64,000 nucleotides of DNA, taken from Schlegelella_A sp965246805 (lineage in GTDB: Bacteria > Pseudomonadota > Gammaproteobacteria > Burkholderiales > Burkholderiaceae_C). The DNA is taken from contig CBDFFO010000007.1 of the NCBI GenBank assembly GCA_965246805.1, positions 1 through 64,000 of the forward strand, given 5' to 3'. The notes under the pieces were generated by a model that saw nothing but the letters and a program-made list of their open reading frames with translations, had not been told where the DNA came from and did no database searches. Positions 52,226 to 61,367 of the stretch are shown here, in pieces (positions within the stretch are counted from its first letter, which is position 1; the number at the start of each line of letters is the position of its first letter). The position numbers were made by a program, and so were the translations under genes.

Positions 52226-52885
52226 ATGAGCGGCTTCGACCACTTCTGGGCCCAAGGCGACGGCATCACCCGCAGTGTCGCGGTGCTGCTGCTGTTGATG
52301 TCGGTCAGCGCGTGGGTGCTGATCTTCTGGAAGGGTTGGCTGCTCCGCCGCGTGCACGTCGATCTGCAGCGCGCGGTGCCGGCTTTCTGGGCCGCACCCG
52401 ACGTGGCGACGGCGACGACGCAGCTGCACGCGTTCGACCGCGAAGCCGTGCTGAGCCCGTTGCTCATCGCCGCGATGGCGAGCCCCCCGGTCGGCACGCT
52501 CGAAGCCAAGGGCCACGCCGATTCGCAGCTCACGCGGCGCCTGCGCGACGCGCTGCACCGCGTGCTCGCGCAGCTCCAGTTCGGCCAGGTGCTGCTCGCG
52601 TCGATCGGCGCGACCGCGCCCTTCATCGGCCTCTTCGGCACGGTGTGGGGCATCTATCACGCGCTGCTGAGCATCTCTGCCGCGGGCACGATCACGATCG
52701 ACCGCGTCTCGGGTCCGGTCGGTGAATCGCTGGTGATGACCGCGGCGGGACTCGCCGTCGCGATTCCCGCGGTGCTCGCCTACAACGTCTTCGGCAAGCG
52801 CGTCGCGGCGAGCGAGGCCGAACTCGAAGGCTTCGCGCACGACCTGCGCGAGATGGTCGTCGACACCGCCACGGTCGGCGGCTGA
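52226..52885 (+). CDS. exbB: ExbB/TolQ-type proton channel subunit
   Basis: A 219-residue inner-membrane protein with three hydrophobic segments: VAVLLLLMSVSAWVLIFWKG near the start, then LLASIGATAPFIGLFGTVWG, and LVMTAAGLAVAIPAVLAYNV. The GLFGTVWGI and AAGLAVAIPAVLAYN motifs are the MotA/TolQ/ExbB proton-channel signature. With ExbD it should energise a TonB protein, which is not encoded next to it. AAGGA lies about 10 bases ahead of the ATG. Confidence 0.9.
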   Translation: MSGFDHFWAQGDGITRSVAVLLLLMSVSAWVLIFWKGWLLRRVHVDLQRAVPAFWAAPDVATATTQLHAFDREAVLSPLLIAAMASPPVGTLEAKGHADSQLTRRLRDALHRVLAQLQFGQVLLASIGATAPFIGLFGTVWGIYHALLSISAAGTITIDRVSGPVGESLVMTAAGLAVAIPAVLAYNVFGKRVAASEAELEGFAHDLREMVVDTATVGG

Positions 52886-52897
52886 GCGCCGGGCGCC

Positions 52898-53344
<447 letters not shown>

Positions 53345-53361
53345 AGGCGCAGGCTTCTCAA

Positions 53362-53407
53362 GCGAACGACCGAAGGCTGCTTGAGCGAACGACCGAAGGC
53401 TGCTTGA
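53362..53407. repeat. Two adjacent 23-base direct repeats after exbD
   Basis: The 23-base unit at 53362-53384 is repeated without change at 53385-53407 (core GCGAACGACCGAAGGCTGC). It lies in the convergent interval between exbD and the dehydratase gene. No clear terminator hairpin with a T-run was seen in this interval. Confidence 0.85.
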
Positions 53408-53426
53408 GCAGCCCTCGATGGGCGTC

Positions 53427-54395
53427 TCAGTCGACCGCTTCGCTGCCCGACAGCAGCGCGATGAAGCGCGCCGGGTCGACGTTGCCGCCCGAGAGCGTGA
53501 TGCCGACGCGCTGGCCGCGAAACATCTCGGCGTGGCGAAACAGCGCGGCGAGCGCGCAGGCTCCCGACGGCTCGAGCACGATCTTCAGGCGCTCGAACGC
53601 GAAGCGCATGGCACCCACCACCTCGCGGTCGGTGGCGGTGAGCACGCCGCTGACGAGCCGGCGGATCACCTCGAACGGTTGCCGGCCGACCGCCTGCGTC
53701 TGTTGGCCGTCGCAGATGGTTCTAGGCACCTCGATGTGGACGATCTCGCCGCGTGCGAGCGACTGCTTCATGTCGTCGCCCCGCTCGGGCTCCGCGCCGT
53801 AGAGGCGTATGTCGGGCGCCAGGTGCTTCGCGGCCACCGCGCAGCCCGACAGCAAGCCGCCGCCGCCGGCGCAAACGACCAACGCATCGAGCAGGCCGGC
53901 GTCTTCGATCAGTTCAACCGCGCACGTGCCCTGCCCGGCCATGACGGCCAAATGATCGAACGGCGGGATCAACGCGGCACCACTGTCGCCGACGATGCGC
54001 GCCGCGACAGTGGCGCGGTCTTCCCGGTACCGGTCGTAGAGCACGACCTCGGCGCCGTAGCCGCGCGTGGCCGCGAGCTTCATCGGCGGCGCGTCGGCGG
54101 GCATCACGATGGTCGCCTTGCAGCCGTGCAGGCGCGCCGCCAGCGCGACCGCCTGCGCGTGGTTGCCCGACGAGAACGCCACCACGCCGCGCGCCCGCTC
54201 GGCGTTGCTCAGCACGTTGACCGCGTTGTAGCCGCCGCGGAACTTGAACGCGCCCATGCGCTGCAGGTTCTCGCACTTCAGGAACACGCTCGCTCCGGTG
54301 CGTTCGTCGAGCGTTCGCGAGGTCATCACCGGCGTGCGATGGGCGACGCCGCGCAGGCGAGCCGCGGCTGCTTCGATGTCGGCGTACTCAAGCAT
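53427..54395 (-). CDS. Threonine/serine dehydratase-like PLP enzyme
   Basis: A 322-residue fold-type II PLP enzyme. The PLP Lys is in MGAFKFRGGYNAV, the substrate loop is FSSGNHAQAVALAA and the phosphate-binding Gly loop is CAGGGGLLSGCAVA. Length and absence of a C-terminal ACT domain match catabolic-type threonine dehydratase, serine racemase or threo-3-hydroxyaspartate ammonia-lyase; these are hard to tell apart by eye. It would deaminate a beta-hydroxy amino acid. Stands alone, convergent with exbD. Confidence 0.85.
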   Translation of the reverse strand: MLEYADIEAAAARLRGVAHRTPVMTSRTLDERTGASVFLKCENLQRMGAFKFRGGYNAVNVLSNAERARGVVAFSSGNHAQAVALAARLHGCKATIVMPADAPPMKLAATRGYGAEVVLYDRYREDRATVAARIVGDSGAALIPPFDHLAVMAGQGTCAVELIEDAGLLDALVVCAGGGGLLSGCAVAAKHLAPDIRLYGAEPERGDDMKQSLARGEIVHIEVPRTICDGQQTQAVGRQPFEVIRRLVSGVLTATDREVVGAMRFAFERLKIVLEPSGACALAALFRHAEMFRGQRVGITLSGGNVDPARFIALLSGSEAVD

Positions 54396-54463
54396 GCGGA
54401 TTCATCGAAACAAGTGGGAAGCGATCAAGAGCTCATCTTCGTCGGTACTCGGCGTGCAAGGAC

Positions 54464-55087
54464 TCAGCCTGGCTGCCAGCCCCCGCTCAACGCGCGCCAG
54501 CCCTCGGCGCCCAGCTTCTCGAAGGTCTTCATGTTGGCTTCGCAGACCTGGTCGGGGTCGTCGAGCCCTTCGAGGGCACGCTCGACGCTCGCTTCGCGCA
54601 GCAACTGCAGCACCGGATAGGGCGATCGGTTGGTGGCGTTGGTGATGTCGTCGTCGTCGGTGCCTTCGAACCGGTAGTGCGGGTGAAAGCTCGCGACTTG
54701 AAGCACGCCATCGAGGTCGGCCTGCGCCAGCGCCGAGTCTGCGACGTCGAGAAAGTCGTTGTAGTCGGTGAAGTCTTGCAGCACATGCGGGTGAATCAAC
54801 AACGTGGTCTCGAGCTCCGACGGATCGGCTTCGACGAGCCGCCGCATCTCCACCTGCAGCTCCGTCAGCAAGCCTTCGGGTTCGACGGCAGGGCTGACGG
54901 TGTAGCGCACGAGGCCGCGTGCCTGTACGGCCGCGGCGAAGGGGCACAAATGGAGGCCGATGACGGCCTGCGCGACCCATGCACGGGTAGCGGATTCGAA
55001 GCGCGCGTCGCCGTCGATCGCTGGGTCTCGATGCGAACCGCCGCTGTGCTGAACGCGCGCCTGCTCGTTGCTGTCCCGGCCTTTCAT
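54464..55087 (-). CDS. DUF1415 family protein
   Basis: A 207-residue cytoplasmic protein of the DUF1415 family: TRAWVAQAVIGLHLCPFAAA, TTLLIHPHVLQDFTDYNDFL, VASFHPHYRFEGTDDDDITN and the end ANRSPYP-type motif NATNRSPYPVLQLLREASVE are its hallmarks. Function is not known. The first 30 residues are extra and polar. It has no partner genes here, being 68 bases from the dehydratase gene and near the vapBC pair. Confidence 0.9.
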   Translation of the reverse strand: MKGRDSNEQARVQHSGGSHRDPAIDGDARFESATRAWVAQAVIGLHLCPFAAAVQARGLVRYTVSPAVEPEGLLTELQVEMRRLVEADPSELETTLLIHPHVLQDFTDYNDFLDVADSALAQADLDGVLQVASFHPHYRFEGTDDDDITNATNRSPYPVLQLLREASVERALEGLDDPDQVCEANMKTFEKLGAEGWRALSGGWQPG

Positions 55088-55124
55088 GCGCGAAGCCTAC
55101 AGCGGTTCGATCGAGGGGGACCGC

Positions 55125-55553
55125 TCACGCCTCGAGCCCGATGGCGATGTCCGGATGCAGCGCGACCAGGCCCTTGTCGAAACTGGCGAGCTTGCCGCCG
55201 TGGTGCCGTGCAAGGCCGGCAAGGTACGCGTCGGTCACTTGCCGGTGTCCGATCACGCCGTGCCAGCGAATCTGGCCGTAGGGCAGCGCATCCGGCCAGA
55301 AGCGATGCTTCGCGTGCGAGGTGACCACGTCGAGCAGGGCCAGGGCCTGTTCGAGACTTCGCCCATTCAGGCGCATGGCCAGCCGCAGCAGGGTGCCCTG
55401 GGTGATGGGGCAGGTGGCGAAGCCCCCGGCCAGACCAGCGAACCACTGTCGCGCCGGCGCATGGTGAACGTGCGCCTCGTCGATCAATGCATAGAGGACA
55501 TTGCCATCCAGCAAGCAGAGGGTGCTGCGCGTCCTTCGCGCCGTGGACGGCAT
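55125..55553 (-). CDS. vapC: VapC-type PIN-domain toxin
   Basis: A 142-residue PIN-domain ribonuclease. Acidic residues expected at the active site are in CLLDGNVLYALID, QVTDAYLAGLARHHGGKLAS and FDKGL; CPITQGTLLRLAMR sits where the second acidic residue is in many relatives and here shows Gln, as in a known subgroup. It would cleave RNA unless bound by the VapB product. The start is ATG 55553 (TGATG with the vapB stop) or GTG 55556. Confidence 0.9.
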   Translation of the reverse strand: MPSTARRTRSTLCLLDGNVLYALIDEAHVHHAPARQWFAGLAGGFATCPITQGTLLRLAMRLNGRSLEQALALLDVVTSHAKHRFWPDALPYGQIRWHGVIGHRQVTDAYLAGLARHHGGKLASFDKGLVALHPDIAIGLEA

Positions 55554-55801
55554 CACTCGTCTTCGAGAGCCCGGACGTCGTCTGGCGTGACCGGGCGCGC
55601 TGAGCGAATCAGCGGCAGGCCCGTGCGCTTGTCGATCCGAACGGCATTACCGGCGGTGGCAGTTCCCGTGGCGGGAACCACGGCAAGGCCCCGGCGAATC
55701 AACTCCGCAACCGTCTGGTTCATGCTGCGCCGCGTGTGCGCGGAAATCGAGGTCACAGCGTGGTGCAGGTCGGCGGGAAGATCGATGGTCGTACGCATCA
55801 T
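55553..55801 (-). CDS. vapB: VapB-type ribbon-helix-helix antitoxin
   Basis: An 82-residue antitoxin. MRTTIDLPADLHHAVTSISA and HTRRSMNQTVAELIRRGLA form a ribbon-helix-helix DNA-binding domain; the rest, ending DDVRALEDE, should wrap the toxin. It is directly upstream of vapC with overlapping stop and start. Two repeats of GCATCATGA around its start are probable operator half-sites. ATG 55801 or 55798 may be used. Confidence 0.9.
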   Translation of the reverse strand: MMRTTIDLPADLHHAVTSISAHTRRSMNQTVAELIRRGLAVVPATGTATAGNAVRIDKRTGLPLIRSARPVTPDDVRALEDE

Positions 55802-55819
55802 GACATCATCGCATCATGA
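55795..55819. promoter_or_regulatory. Probable VapB operator repeats
   Basis: GCATCATGA occurs at 55795-55803 and again at 55811-55819, a 16-base period, overlapping the vapB start and the bases just before it. Ribbon-helix-helix antitoxins commonly repress their own operon by binding such repeats. Binding is inferred. Confidence 0.5.
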
Positions 55820-55901
55820 TGGCACAGGGTCAATGACGGGATGGCCGGTGGGCGAAGTCGCGTGTCCGGATTCGGGGCTCGGGCTTGTCCCGCGGAAGCG
55901 C

Positions 55902-56774
55902 CTATAGCGCTTCGTGGATGCGCACGAAGGTCGCAAAACGCGGCGTGCCGTTCGGGGTCACGTCGCGGTAGCGATAGGTCACGACCGTGCCGGCGGCCGG
56001 CGGCGTGCGCCTGAGGTCGTCGGGCAGGCCACTGCCGATGAAGAAGCGGCGACCCTCGGGAGACTGCACCTGCAGCGCGCCGAGCTGACCCTCGTACTTG
56101 CCGCGGCCCGGCCGGTGATCGACCACCACGGCTTCAGCGTCGAGGTGAGGCTTCAGCTTCACGAGCGTGTCGCTGCGACCGCTCTCGTAGGGCGCGCTCG
56201 CGAGGTGCAGCATCAAGCCTTCGCCGCCTCCGGCCACGGTCTCGTCGAGCAGGCGCTGCAACGCGACGCGATCGGTGCCCATCACCTGCGGCGCGGCGTG
56301 CAGGAACGGCGCGTGGCTTTGCGCGACCGCGGCGCGGATCGCGGCCGCGCGTTCGGTGAAGCTGCCATCGGCGTGCGGCATCTCGAACACCAGGTAGCGC
56401 ACGTCGCGCCAGGAAGCGTCGTCGGGCACGGCCTTGCGCACGATGGCCGAGAGCGCATCGAAGCGGCCGCGGCCCAGCCACAACTCGCCATCGAGCGGCA
56501 CCCCCGGCAACGCGGCGGTGAACCAGGCCGGCACAGAGACCGCGCGGCCACTGCGATGGCGCAGGGTCGTGCCGTCCCAGAACGCACGCACGCCGTCGTA
56601 CTTCTCGCTCACCAGGCACCGCGCGGGATCGATGTGAGGCCCGTACAAGGTGGGCAGGGTCAGATCACTCACGGACAGGCGCGCGTCGTGCGCACCCGTG
56701 GCGGTGGCAACCGCCATCGGCAGCAACGCCGCCGCCGAGAGGCGCAAGAACTCGCGCCGGTTCGATTCGTCCAT
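55902..56774 (-). CDS. Exported ATP-dependent DNA ligase (LigE type)
   Basis: A 290-residue minimal ATP-dependent ligase. The adenylated Lys is in SEKYDGVRAFWDG (motif I); VPLDGELWLGRGRFD (motif III), GGEGLMLH (motif IV) and TLVKLKPHLDAEAVVV (motif V) follow, then a small OB domain (GRRFFIGSGLPDDLR). The N-terminus ESNRREFLRLSAAALLPMAV is a twin-arginine-type export signal; LigE enzymes are periplasmic and are thought to act on incoming DNA. GAAAGG six bases before ATG 56774 fixes the start. It stands alone, divergent from leuS. Confidence 0.9.
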   Translation of the reverse strand: MDESNRREFLRLSAAALLPMAVATATGAHDARLSVSDLTLPTLYGPHIDPARCLVSEKYDGVRAFWDGTTLRHRSGRAVSVPAWFTAALPGVPLDGELWLGRGRFDALSAIVRKAVPDDASWRDVRYLVFEMPHADGSFTERAAAIRAAVAQSHAPFLHAAPQVMGTDRVALQRLLDETVAGGGEGLMLHLASAPYESGRSDTLVKLKPHLDAEAVVVDHRPGRGKYEGQLGALQVQSPEGRRFFIGSGLPDDLRRTPPAAGTVVTYRYRDVTPNGTPRFATFVRIHEAL

Positions 56775-56880
56775 CTGCTGCCTTTCGTGTCGAAGGCCGC
56801 GATCATTCATCGGCCCACGTGACGTCGACGCGCTGATTCGGGGGTGCCACCCATCAGAGGGAAAGCCACACACCCCTTTC

Positions 56881-56886
56881 TATAAT
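56881..56886 (+). promoter_or_regulatory. -10 box (TATAAT) of leuS
   Basis: A perfect TATAAT lies 44 bases before the leuS ATG in the 155-base gap with ligE. No good -35 hexamer is seen 16-18 bases ahead, so the box may be helped by an activator or an extended element. Confidence 0.6.
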
Positions 56887-56929
56887 CGGCCCGCCCCCTC
56901 AAGATGATTTCGCCACGAACGCGCCGCCG

Positions 56930-59617
56930 ATGAACCCCGAATTCACCCCGAGCGAGATCGAGCGCGCGGCGCAGCACGCCTGGGACGCGAGCGACGCGCA
57001 CCGCGTGACCGAAGACCCGTCGCGCCAAAAGTTCTACGCCTGCTCGATGCTGCCCTACCCGAGCGGCCGGCTGCACATGGGGCATGTCCGCAACTACACC
57101 ATCAACGACATGCTCGCGCGCCACTTGCGCATGCAGGGCCTAAACGTCTTGATGCCGATGGGCTGGGACGCGTTCGGCCTGCCGGCCGAGAACGCCGCGA
57201 TGGCGAACAAGGTGCCGCCGGCGCGGTGGACGCGCGACAACATCGCCGCGATGAAGGCGCAGATGCGCGCGATGGGTCTGGCCATCGACTGGAGTCGCGA
57301 GGTCGCGACCTGTGATCCGAGCTACTACAAGTGGAACCAGTGGTTCTTCCTGAAGATGCTCGAGGCCGGCATCGCCGAGCGCCGCACGCAGGTCGTGAAC
57401 TGGGACCCGGTCGACCAGACCGTGCTCGCGAACGAGCAGGTCATCGACGGCCGCGGCTGGCGCTCGGGCGCGCCGGTCGAGAAGCGCGAGATCCCGGGCT
57501 ACTACCTCGCGATCACGAAATACGCCGACGAGCTGCTCGCCGACCTTGACGCGAAGCTGCCCGGCTGGCCCGAGCGCGTGAAGGTGATGCAGGAGAACTG
57601 GATCGGCAAGAGCGTCGGCGTGCGCTTCGCGTTCCCGTACGACCTCACCGACCCGGTCAATCGCCCGACCGAGATGGCGTTGAGCGACGACGTCGCGTCG
57701 CCGCACCATGCACACGATGCGCTGCCGATGCAGGGCCGACTCCATGTGTTCACGACGCGCGTCGACACGATCATGGGCGTGACCTTCGTCGCCGTCGCGC
57801 CCGAGCATCCGCTCGCCACGCACGTCGCGACCACGCGCGCAGACGTCGCCGAATTCATCGAAAGCTGCAGGACCGGTGCGACCAGCGAGGCCGCGCTCGC
57901 CAAGCAGGAAAAGCGCGGAATCGCGACCGGCCTCTTCGTCGAGCACCCGCTCAGCCACGAGAAGATCCCGGTCTGGGTCGGCAACTACGTGCTGATGAAC
58001 TACGGCGACGGCGCCGTGATGGGCGTGCCCGCGCACGACGAGCGCGACTTCGCGTTCGCGAAGCGCTACGGCATCGACATGCTGCAGGTTATGCACGTCG
58101 ACGGCGAAACTTTCAGCTACGACCACTGGCAGGAGTGGTACGCCGACAAGGCGCGGGCCATCACGGTCAACTCCGACAACTACAGCGGCCTCGGGCACGC
58201 GGCAGCGGTCGATGCGATCGCCGCCGCGCTCGAGCACAAGGGCCTCGGCGCGAAGAAGACCACGTGGCGCCTGCGCGACTGGGGCGTGAGCCGCCAGCGC
58301 TACTGGGGCACGCCGATCCCCATCATCCATTGCCTCTCGTGCGGCGCGGTGCCGGTGCCCGAGGCCGATCTGCCGGTGCTGCTGCCGGAAGACCTGATCC
58401 CCGACGGCTCCGGCAACCCGCTCGCCCAGTGCGCCGCGTTCCTGAACGTGCCCTGCCCGCGCTGCGGCAAGCCGGCCCAGCGCGAGACCGACACGATGGA
58501 CACCTTCGTCGACAGCTCTTGGTACTTCATGCGCTACTGCGACCCGGAGAACGACGCCGCGATGGTCGGCGCCGGCACCGACTACTGGATGCCGATGGAC
58601 CAGTACATCGGCGGCATCGAGCACGCGATCCTGCACCTGCTCTATGCGCGCTTCTGGACCAAGGCGATGCGCGATCTGAAGCTCGTGACGATCGACGAGC
58701 CGTTCACCCGTCTGCTCACGCAGGGCATGGTGCTCAACCATGCGTGGTCGCGGCCGACGCCGCAGGGCGGCATCGAGTACTTCCCGCCGGCCGAGGTGAC
58801 GCCGGTGCTCGATGCGCAAGGCCATGTCGTCGGCGGGCGCGGACAAGACGGCGAACCGGTCGACTACGGCGGCGTGGTGAAGATGGGCAAGACCGAGAGG
58901 AACGGCGTCGACCCGCAAGACCTCATCGACCGTTACGGCGCCGACACCGCACGGCTGTTCGTGATGTTCGCGTCGCCACCCGAGCAGACGCTCGACTGGA
59001 ACGATGCCGGCGTCGAAGGCGCGAACCGGTTCCTGCGGCGGATCTGGAAGTTCGCGGAAAAACATGCGTCTGCCTTGCGGCGGGTCGGCGGTGAAAACAA
59101 GTTCGAACCGAGACCCGACCTGGCACCGGCGCTTCGCTTCGACATCCACACGGCCTTGAAGCAGGTGAGCTTCGATTACGAGCGCATGCAATACAACACC
59201 GTGGTGTCGGGGGCGATGAAGCTCTTCAATGCCCTCGAAGCGCATGTCGCGGCCGGTGCGGTCGATGCAGAGGCCTTTCACGAAGGCGTCGGCATCCTGC
59301 TTCGCGTTCTGTATCCGGTGTGCCCGCACACCACCTGGACGCTGTGGAACGAGTTGGGGTACGCGCAAGCCCTTGGCGACTTGCTCGACGCCCCATGGCC
59401 CGCGGTCGACGACAGCGCGCTGGTGCAACGCGAGGTCGAACTGATGCTGCAGGTGAACGGCAAGCTACGGGGTGCGATCACGGTGCCGGCGAAAGCGTCG
59501 AAGGCCACGATCGAAGCGGCCGCGCTCGCGAGCGCCGACTTCATCCGCTTCGCCGATGGCAAGGCGCCCAAGCGCGTGATCGTCGTGCCGGGCCGGCTCG
59601 TCAACATCGTCCTTTGA
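56930..59617 (+). CDS. leuS: Leucyl-tRNA synthetase
   Basis: Class I synthetase of 895 residues. The HIGH motif is PYPSGRLHMGHVRNYTIND. The editing domain shows TTRVDTIMGVTFVAVAPEHP and the YGDGAVMGVPAHDERDFAFA block. The zinc-like insert CLSCGAVPVPE...CPRCGKPAQRETDTMD is intact, as is the FVDSSWYFMRY segment. The KMSKS loop reads KMGKTERNGVDPQ, with Ser replaced by Gly and Thr, an uncommon variant. The C-terminal domain ends VIVVPGRLVNIVL. Its stop overlaps the lptE start as TGATG. Confidence 0.97.
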   Translation: MNPEFTPSEIERAAQHAWDASDAHRVTEDPSRQKFYACSMLPYPSGRLHMGHVRNYTINDMLARHLRMQGLNVLMPMGWDAFGLPAENAAMANKVPPARWTRDNIAAMKAQMRAMGLAIDWSREVATCDPSYYKWNQWFFLKMLEAGIAERRTQVVNWDPVDQTVLANEQVIDGRGWRSGAPVEKREIPGYYLAITKYADELLADLDAKLPGWPERVKVMQENWIGKSVGVRFAFPYDLTDPVNRPTEMALSDDVASPHHAHDALPMQGRLHVFTTRVDTIMGVTFVAVAPEHPLATHVATTRADVAEFIESCRTGATSEAALAKQEKRGIATGLFVEHPLSHEKIPVWVGNYVLMNYGDGAVMGVPAHDERDFAFAKRYGIDMLQVMHVDGETFSYDHWQEWYADKARAITVNSDNYSGLGHAAAVDAIAAALEHKGLGAKKTTWRLRDWGVSRQRYWGTPIPIIHCLSCGAVPVPEADLPVLLPEDLIPDGSGNPLAQCAAFLNVPCPRCGKPAQRETDTMDTFVDSSWYFMRYCDPENDAAMVGAGTDYWMPMDQYIGGIEHAILHLLYARFWTKAMRDLKLVTIDEPFTRLLTQGMVLNHAWSRPTPQGGIEYFPPAEVTPVLDAQGHVVGGRGQDGEPVDYGGVVKMGKTERNGVDPQDLIDRYGADTARLFVMFASPPEQTLDWNDAGVEGANRFLRRIWKFAEKHASALRRVGGENKFEPRPDLAPALRFDIHTALKQVSFDYERMQYNTVVSGAMKLFNALEAHVAAGAVDAEAFHEGVGILLRVLYPVCPHTTWTLWNELGYAQALGDLLDAPWPAVDDSALVQREVELMLQVNGKLRGAITVPAKASKATIEAAALASADFIRFADGKAPKRVIVVPGRLVNIVL

Positions 59618-60153
59618 TGCACGATCGACGAGGGGCTCTCCGTTCGTTGGCCGCGCTGGCGTCGATCGCGTCGATCTCGTCGCTATCGGTCGCATCGCTC
59701 GCGTTGGGCGGCTGCGGTTTTGAATTGCGGAAGGCGCCCGAGCTTCGTTTTCGCACGATTCAATTGACCGGCTTCGCGCCGCGTTCGCAGATCGCGAGCG
59801 AGTTGCGCACGAGCATCGCGACCAGCCCGTCGACCGTCGTCGTCGAGTCGAGCGCGCAGGCGCAGGTGGTGGTTGAGGCGCTCGCCGATGTGCGCGAGAG
59901 GAGCGTCGTCGCGACCACGGCCGCCGGCCAGGTGCGTGAATACCAGTTGCGTTCGCGCCTGCGCTTTCGCGTGCGCACGCCGGCTGGCCGCGAGCTCATT
60001 CCCGAGAGCGAGATCCTGCTCGCGCGCGACTTGAGCTACACGGAGACCGCGGCGCTCGCGAAGGAACACGAAGAGAGCCTGCTTTACCGCGCGATGGAGA
60101 CCGACATCGTGAGCCAGTTGCTGCGCCGCCTGGCGTCGATTCAGACCTTGTGA
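59617..60153 (+). CDS. lptE: LPS-assembly lipoprotein LptE
   Basis: A 178-residue outer-membrane lipoprotein. The signal peptide ends SLALGGCGFELRK, and the LptE pattern follows (FRTIQLTGFAPRSQIASELR, REYQLRSRLRFRVRTPAGRE, LARDLSYTETAALAKEHEES). It plugs and stabilises the LptD barrel that inserts lipopolysaccharide. Located between leuS and holA as in most betaproteobacteria and gammaproteobacteria; the TGATG overlap with leuS fixes the start. Confidence 0.95.
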   Translation: MHDRRGALRSLAALASIASISSLSVASLALGGCGFELRKAPELRFRTIQLTGFAPRSQIASELRTSIATSPSTVVVESSAQAQVVVEALADVRERSVVATTAAGQVREYQLRSRLRFRVRTPAGRELIPESEILLARDLSYTETAALAKEHEESLLYRAMETDIVSQLLRRLASIQTL

Positions 60154-60237
60154 TGGGCGCCCGTTCGTGGTCGACTCCTGCGCGATGACACCGCTCCCGC
60201 CGACATCCCCGAATTCGCTCTCGTCGAACACCCCCTG

Positions 60238-61341
60238 ATGCAGATCCGCGCCGCTCAGCTCGACCCGCATTTGCACAAAGGCCTGCGCCCGCTCTACACG
60301 GTGTGGGGCGACGAGCCGCTGCTCGCGCAGGAAGCCTGCGACGCGATCCGCAGCGCGGCGCGAGCGGCCGGTTGCACCGAACGGCAGGTTCACACGGTGG
60401 CCGGCGCGCATTTCGACTGGAGCGGGTTGCTCGGCGCGTCGCAGGCGCGAAGCCTCTTCGCCGATCGGCAGCTGATCGAGATCCGCATCCCGTCGGGCAA
60501 GCCGGGCAAGGAAGGCTCGGACGCGTTGCAGCGCTATTGCGACAGCGTGCGCGCCGCGGCCGACCACGCCGACACCGACATCGTCACGCTCGTGCAGTTG
60601 CCCCGGCTCGACCGGTCGCAGCAGACCTCGGCGTGGTTCAGCGCGCTTGACGGCGCCGGCGTGACGGTGCGCGTCGAGGGCGTCGAGCGCCAGGCGTTGC
60701 CGGCCTGGATCGCGCAGCGGCTCGCGGCACAGCATCAACGGGTCGAGAGCGGCGCCGACGGCGCGCGCACGCTGGCGTTCTTCGCCGATCGCGTCGAGGG
60801 CAATCTGCTCGCGGCGCACCAGGAGGTGCAGAAGCTCGCGCTGCTCTATCCGGCCGGCGAACTCGGCTTCGAGCAGATCGAGGCGGCGGTGCTGAACGTC
60901 GCGCGCTACGACGTCTTCAAGCTCGGCGAGGCGGTGCTCGCCGGCCAGGTCGCGCGCGCGCTCCGCATGCTCGAAGGCCTGCAGGCCGAAGGCGAAGCGG
61001 CGGTGCTCGTGCACTGGACCCTGAGCGAGGACATCCGCGGCCTGAAGCGCGTGCGCGACGCGCTCACCACCGGCAAGCCGATGCCGCTCGCGCTGCGCGA
61101 GGTGCGCGTGTGGGGCGCGAAGGAACGGCTCTTCGAACGCGCGGTGGCGTTGCTGAGCGACGATGCGGTTGCCGAGCTGCTCGACGCCGCGCAGGTGTGC
61201 GACGGGCTCGTCAAAGGTCTGCGCCATCCCGACTGGCCCGTCGACCCGTGGGAAGCCTTGAAGCGGCTGACGCTGATGCTCGTCGAGCGCATGGCGCGCG
61301 GGTCGAGCGGCGTGATGACCCGGCTGGCGTTGACGGCTTAG
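60238..61341 (+). CDS. holA: DNA polymerase III delta subunit
   Basis: A 367-residue subunit that opens the sliding clamp. It contains PLYTVWGDEPLLAQEACDAI near the N-terminus, SLFADRQLIEIRIPSGKPG, and ADRVEGNLLAAHQEVQKLAL in the middle domain; WTLSEDIRGLKRVRDAL and the C-terminal collar region are also typical of HolA. It starts at ATG 60238, 84 bases after lptE; nothing else is seen in that gap. Confidence 0.95.
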   Translation: MQIRAAQLDPHLHKGLRPLYTVWGDEPLLAQEACDAIRSAARAAGCTERQVHTVAGAHFDWSGLLGASQARSLFADRQLIEIRIPSGKPGKEGSDALQRYCDSVRAAADHADTDIVTLVQLPRLDRSQQTSAWFSALDGAGVTVRVEGVERQALPAWIAQRLAAQHQRVESGADGARTLAFFADRVEGNLLAAHQEVQKLALLYPAGELGFEQIEAAVLNVARYDVFKLGEAVLAGQVARALRMLEGLQAEGEAAVLVHWTLSEDIRGLKRVRDALTTGKPMPLALREVRVWGAKERLFERAVALLSDDAVAELLDAAQVCDGLVKGLRHPDWPVDPWEALKRLTLMLVERMARGSSGVMTRLALTA

Positions 61342-61367
61342 CGCGGCAGCGGGCGCGCGTCGCGCGC

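Noticed and set aside
57140..59428. A 762-codon minus-strand frame opposite leuS
   Set aside because: Composition is His/Arg/Val-rich without motifs and it lies fully across an unquestionable leuS gene.
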